From the NCBI GenBank assembly GCA_016169945.1, contig JADLSH010000254.1:744001-808000 (forward strand): 64,000 nucleotides of DNA. The letters are read 5' to 3'. A program made the position numbers and the translations under genes. This stretch comes from Trachythela sp. YZ-2020. Taxonomy: Eukaryota > Cnidaria > Anthozoa > Malacalcyonacea > Clavulariidae. This document shows positions 62,001 to 64,000 of this stretch, piece after piece. The notes under the pieces are model-generated. The model did not search any database, was not told where the DNA came from, and worked only from the letters and a program-made list of their open reading frames with translations. Position 1 is the stretch's first letter. Each line of letters starts with the position of its first letter.

Positions 62001-64000
62001 GATCCGTGCTCCCTGATCAGACACGAGTCATACAGTATAAGTGGCAGCCAGAGGCGCCTTCAATAAGTCTTCGACTCGATCAAGTCGAGCTTCGTCCTTC
62101 GTAATTCAGCTCAGTAAGGATGATTAGCACCCCCACTTACTTACTTAGACCTGCGTTGGGCGATATTTAACCGTTATTTGCAAAATCCCACTTAACACAG
62201 ATTCGACTATATTTCCAATATTTCTTACCTTATTCGTTCTGCAGGTCGTGGCCAGTCAAGACCATTTCAATCACCACCACATGCAAGCCATCAATCACGT
62301 GGAACGTTCAGTCATCCAGCTGATATCAGAGCAGCAAGCTCACCATCCAGCGGTTTCACCCTACCACAACTCTCAGCCAATGTCGTCATCATATTGATTG
62401 CGCAATATCTCTCAACGTTGCCAGAGAATGCGACGATATGTAAAGACCAAATACATTATCTCATTCAGAACAGCAAGGAACTGTTTTGGCAAACGCATCA
62501 AGAGAATTCTACTATCCAGCCTTTCTTTCTTACCATAGGTAAATGAAGGCAAGACTTTCACTGCAATACCATACCACACCACACCACACCATACCATACC
62601 ATACCATACCATACCATACCAAATCATACCATTCCATGCCATATCATGCACAGGGCGCGAAATAACGGCCGGTCAACGGACAATGTCCGGCCAAAATGAG
62701 TAGTTGTCCGGTCAAACTCTCGCATGACCGGTCATTTTGACCGGCTACTTTTTAAAGTTTACATGTAATTCAGTTGCTAAATAAAGCGAACGAGAAAACT
62801 ATTTTCATGCAATTTTCTCATGGATTAAGTTTCAAAGTTGCTGACAAGTGAAAATAGCCGGCCGTGACTGCAACTGTCAAAACTTATGTTCTTTGTTAAT
62901 TTCGTCTGATGTTGCGTAAACTCAGAAGTGATTCTTGACTTCTACAGACATTTTTCTAGTTACATTAAGTATTTTACATTTAAGGGGACTTTGTCAGGCT
63001 TTAGTTTAGCTGAACTGATCATTTGACCGGCCAGAAATGCGAGATGTCCGAGCTAAAGTTGGTTTGGTCGGTCACCTTGACCGGCAACCCTCCAGCCGTT
63101 ATTTCGCGCCCTGATGCACTATAAAAACATTGTTATTAAGTAAAAAAACAATAATCTTTTCACAGATTCAACAAATTTGGTACATTTCACAAGCGTGGCT
63201 ACCCTGCCATCTAAAGGATCAGTCAAGTTGGTCTCATCTGTATTATCTTTAAATGACGCCATCAGCAAGGGCTTGGGTTTCCTGTATCAAATATCCAAAC
63301 ACAATCAACACAGGGAGACCAAACTACAAGTGCCACATTATTTATTACTTGTCTCCAGTCCTCCTGCTCAAACCCCAGAATTTTGTATTCTTGTTACTGG
63401 TAAGTGCGGCAGAGACATTGTGATTTCGAACTTACATTTGATGATTTTGCGTACAAACTGATACCATCGAAAGAGTTTCTCTAGTTTAAGTAAATGAATG
63501 CTTTCCTCAAACGAATTACATTCACGACCCAACGTTTGACACTCCAGGCTTGTGTCAGGGGTCGTTTTCCGCTTGCTGGCCTGGTTAAGTAAATGAATGT
63601 GACACTCCAAACAAATTGCATTCACGACCCAAAGTGTCCGGGATTATTAGCACCCATCATTAGCAAGGACAGTTAAGGTTTTCACACATTTTGTCGGTGA
63701 TATTTTAAACATATTTAACTATCGTTTTTTCAGGCGTGAATCAATCGAAATTTATCCAAGAAAGATTGATCAATGAACAGTCCAGTTCACTAACATTAGT
63801 TCAACTTGACGAGTGCGTAAGCTCCTTAAACCGAGCATATCAGATGGTCAACACGGCAATTGATAATCTCATGAAACAAGTTGAGCAATCCATGGCCAAA
63901 ACAAAGCTCGTATTTTTACCTTTTAATGGAAGCTCGATCCTTAAGGCCACTGAGAAGGAAGCCGCGTGTATGGTACCGAAACTGAGCCTAGGGACTAGTT
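59071..64000 (+). CDS. GREB1: GREB1-family protein, 5' part (runs off window)
   Basis: Eight coding exons, all joined in phase 1: 59,071-59,185, 59,430-59,522, 59,715-60,080, 60,334-60,591, 61,055-61,225, 62,245-62,538, 63,166-63,399 and 63,734 to beyond 64,000. They give about 599 codons from MADQIYSMCW. Exon 3 holds the diagnostic block: AVNKRFLPCD, VLGFSGCCVGCG, FRYFTEFATHINL, TQPKKQKHLKFY, LWKG, closely matching vertebrate GREB1/GREB1L. Exons 5-7 (VCGVRPVLILGH; SVATLPSKGSVKLV; PEFCILVTG) also align in order. The region between is Ser/Pro-rich with a basic PRKR. Vertebrate members are nuclear cofactors of steroid and retinoid signalling with a TET/JBP-associated glycosyltransferase-like domain in the C-terminal half, which would lie outside the window. 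A 5' UTR exon boundary is at 59,030/59,031. Exon 4 has a TAGCAG tandem acceptor. Single invertebrate genes are co-orthologues of GREB1 and GREB1L. Confidence 0.92.
60130..60280. repeat. Dispersed GAGAACAAGAGTT repeat in a GREB1 intron
   Basis: Contains AGCGAGAGTTTGTGCCCGGG, CAAACGAGAACAAGAGTTGC and GAGAGTTGACTGG, related to intron 2 of both oxidase genes. Unrelated genes share it, so it is a mobile or simple dispersed family. Confidence 0.5.
60655..60990. repeat. ACAAGTTGTT-rich block in a GREB1 intron
   Basis: Over about 330 bp the palindromic motif AACAACTTGTTGACAAGTTG and its pieces recur at irregular spacing in both orientations (near 60,715, 60,755, 60,775, 60,835, 60,865 and 60,925). 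It includes GGATGTGTTCGCACTGC and its complement-like GCGAACACATCTTG at the two ends. It is probably one inverted-repeat element; class unknown. Confidence 0.6.
61797..62150 (+). mobile_element. tRNA-derived SINE in a GREB1 intron
   Basis: The 5' head GGGGACTCGGTGGCGCAGTC has a pol III A box, and GGTTCGATTC at 61,851 is the B box, at tRNA spacing. After the head comes GGGTTTTCTCCGGGTAATCC and GGTTTCTTCCCACAGGG, a conserved central segment shared by several animal SINE families. The 3' end is a short ACTTACTTACTTA repeat. The tRNA cloverleaf is not preserved well enough for a functional tRNA gene. Confidence 0.8.
62569..62640 (+). repeat. CCATA/CCACA pentanucleotide microsatellite
   Basis: About 14 pentamers (CACAC/CATAC variants), 30 bases after the exon 6 donor. 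Confidence 0.9.
62651..63113. mobile_element. 463-bp MITE with CAGGGCGCG ends
   Basis: CAGGGCGCGAAATAACGGC at the left is the reverse complement of GCCGTTATTTCGCGCCCTG at the right, and ATGCA flanks both sides. The interior repeats GACCGGTCA/TGTCCGG-type motifs on both strands. No coding capacity. It sits in the intron before exon 7. Confidence 0.85.

Overview
This is animal (metazoan) genomic DNA: intron-containing genes with GT/AG splice sites, TATA boxes, AATAAA signals, non-LTR retrotransposons, a tRNA-derived SINE, many MITE-like inverted-repeat elements and long satellites. The gene set (a laccase-type multicopper oxidase pair, the translation factor eIF2-alpha, a GREB1-family gene) and the repeat style suggest a marine invertebrate, most likely a cnidarian. 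That placement is an inference; no species-diagnostic sequence was recognised.

Layout. 1-7,260: kilobase-scale tandem repeats with no gene. 7,260-17,220: duplication copy 1, holding a complete laccase-like multicopper oxidase gene (+, three exons, 757 aa) and the last three exons of an eIF2-alpha gene (-), cut off at about 17,220. 17,951-24,848: a 6.9-kb element with inverted arms of about 970 bp. Its core holds a 5'-truncated LINE and a foldback, and its right arm has been invaded by three further elements. 25,367-26,135: a non-autonomous hAT-like element with a perfect 8-bp target duplication. 26,361-43,960: a higher-order array of the same repeat families seen at 1-7,260, including one local 363-bp inversion. 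43,960-53,960: duplication copy 2, with a second complete multicopper oxidase gene (+, three exons, 778 aa) and the 3' exons of a complete six-exon eIF2-alpha gene (-, 314 aa, start codon at 55,848). 55,849-59,070: the divergent intergenic region, ending in a 70-base poly-G tract and a long hairpin. 59,071-64,000: the 5' eight coding exons (about 599 codons) of a GREB1-family gene (+), which runs off the window.

The unifying event is a roughly 10-kb segmental duplication of the multicopper oxidase plus the eIF2-alpha 3' half, bracketed by the satellite-like array. Both oxidases keep all four copper-binding motifs, a TATA box and a signal peptide split by intron 1, so both look functional and secreted. 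The left eIF2-alpha copy lacks the S1 domain and the regulatory serine, and looks like a fragment. Intronic satellites have changed length independently in the two copies, and two MITEs are present only in copy 1, so their insertion or loss can be ordered relative to the duplication.
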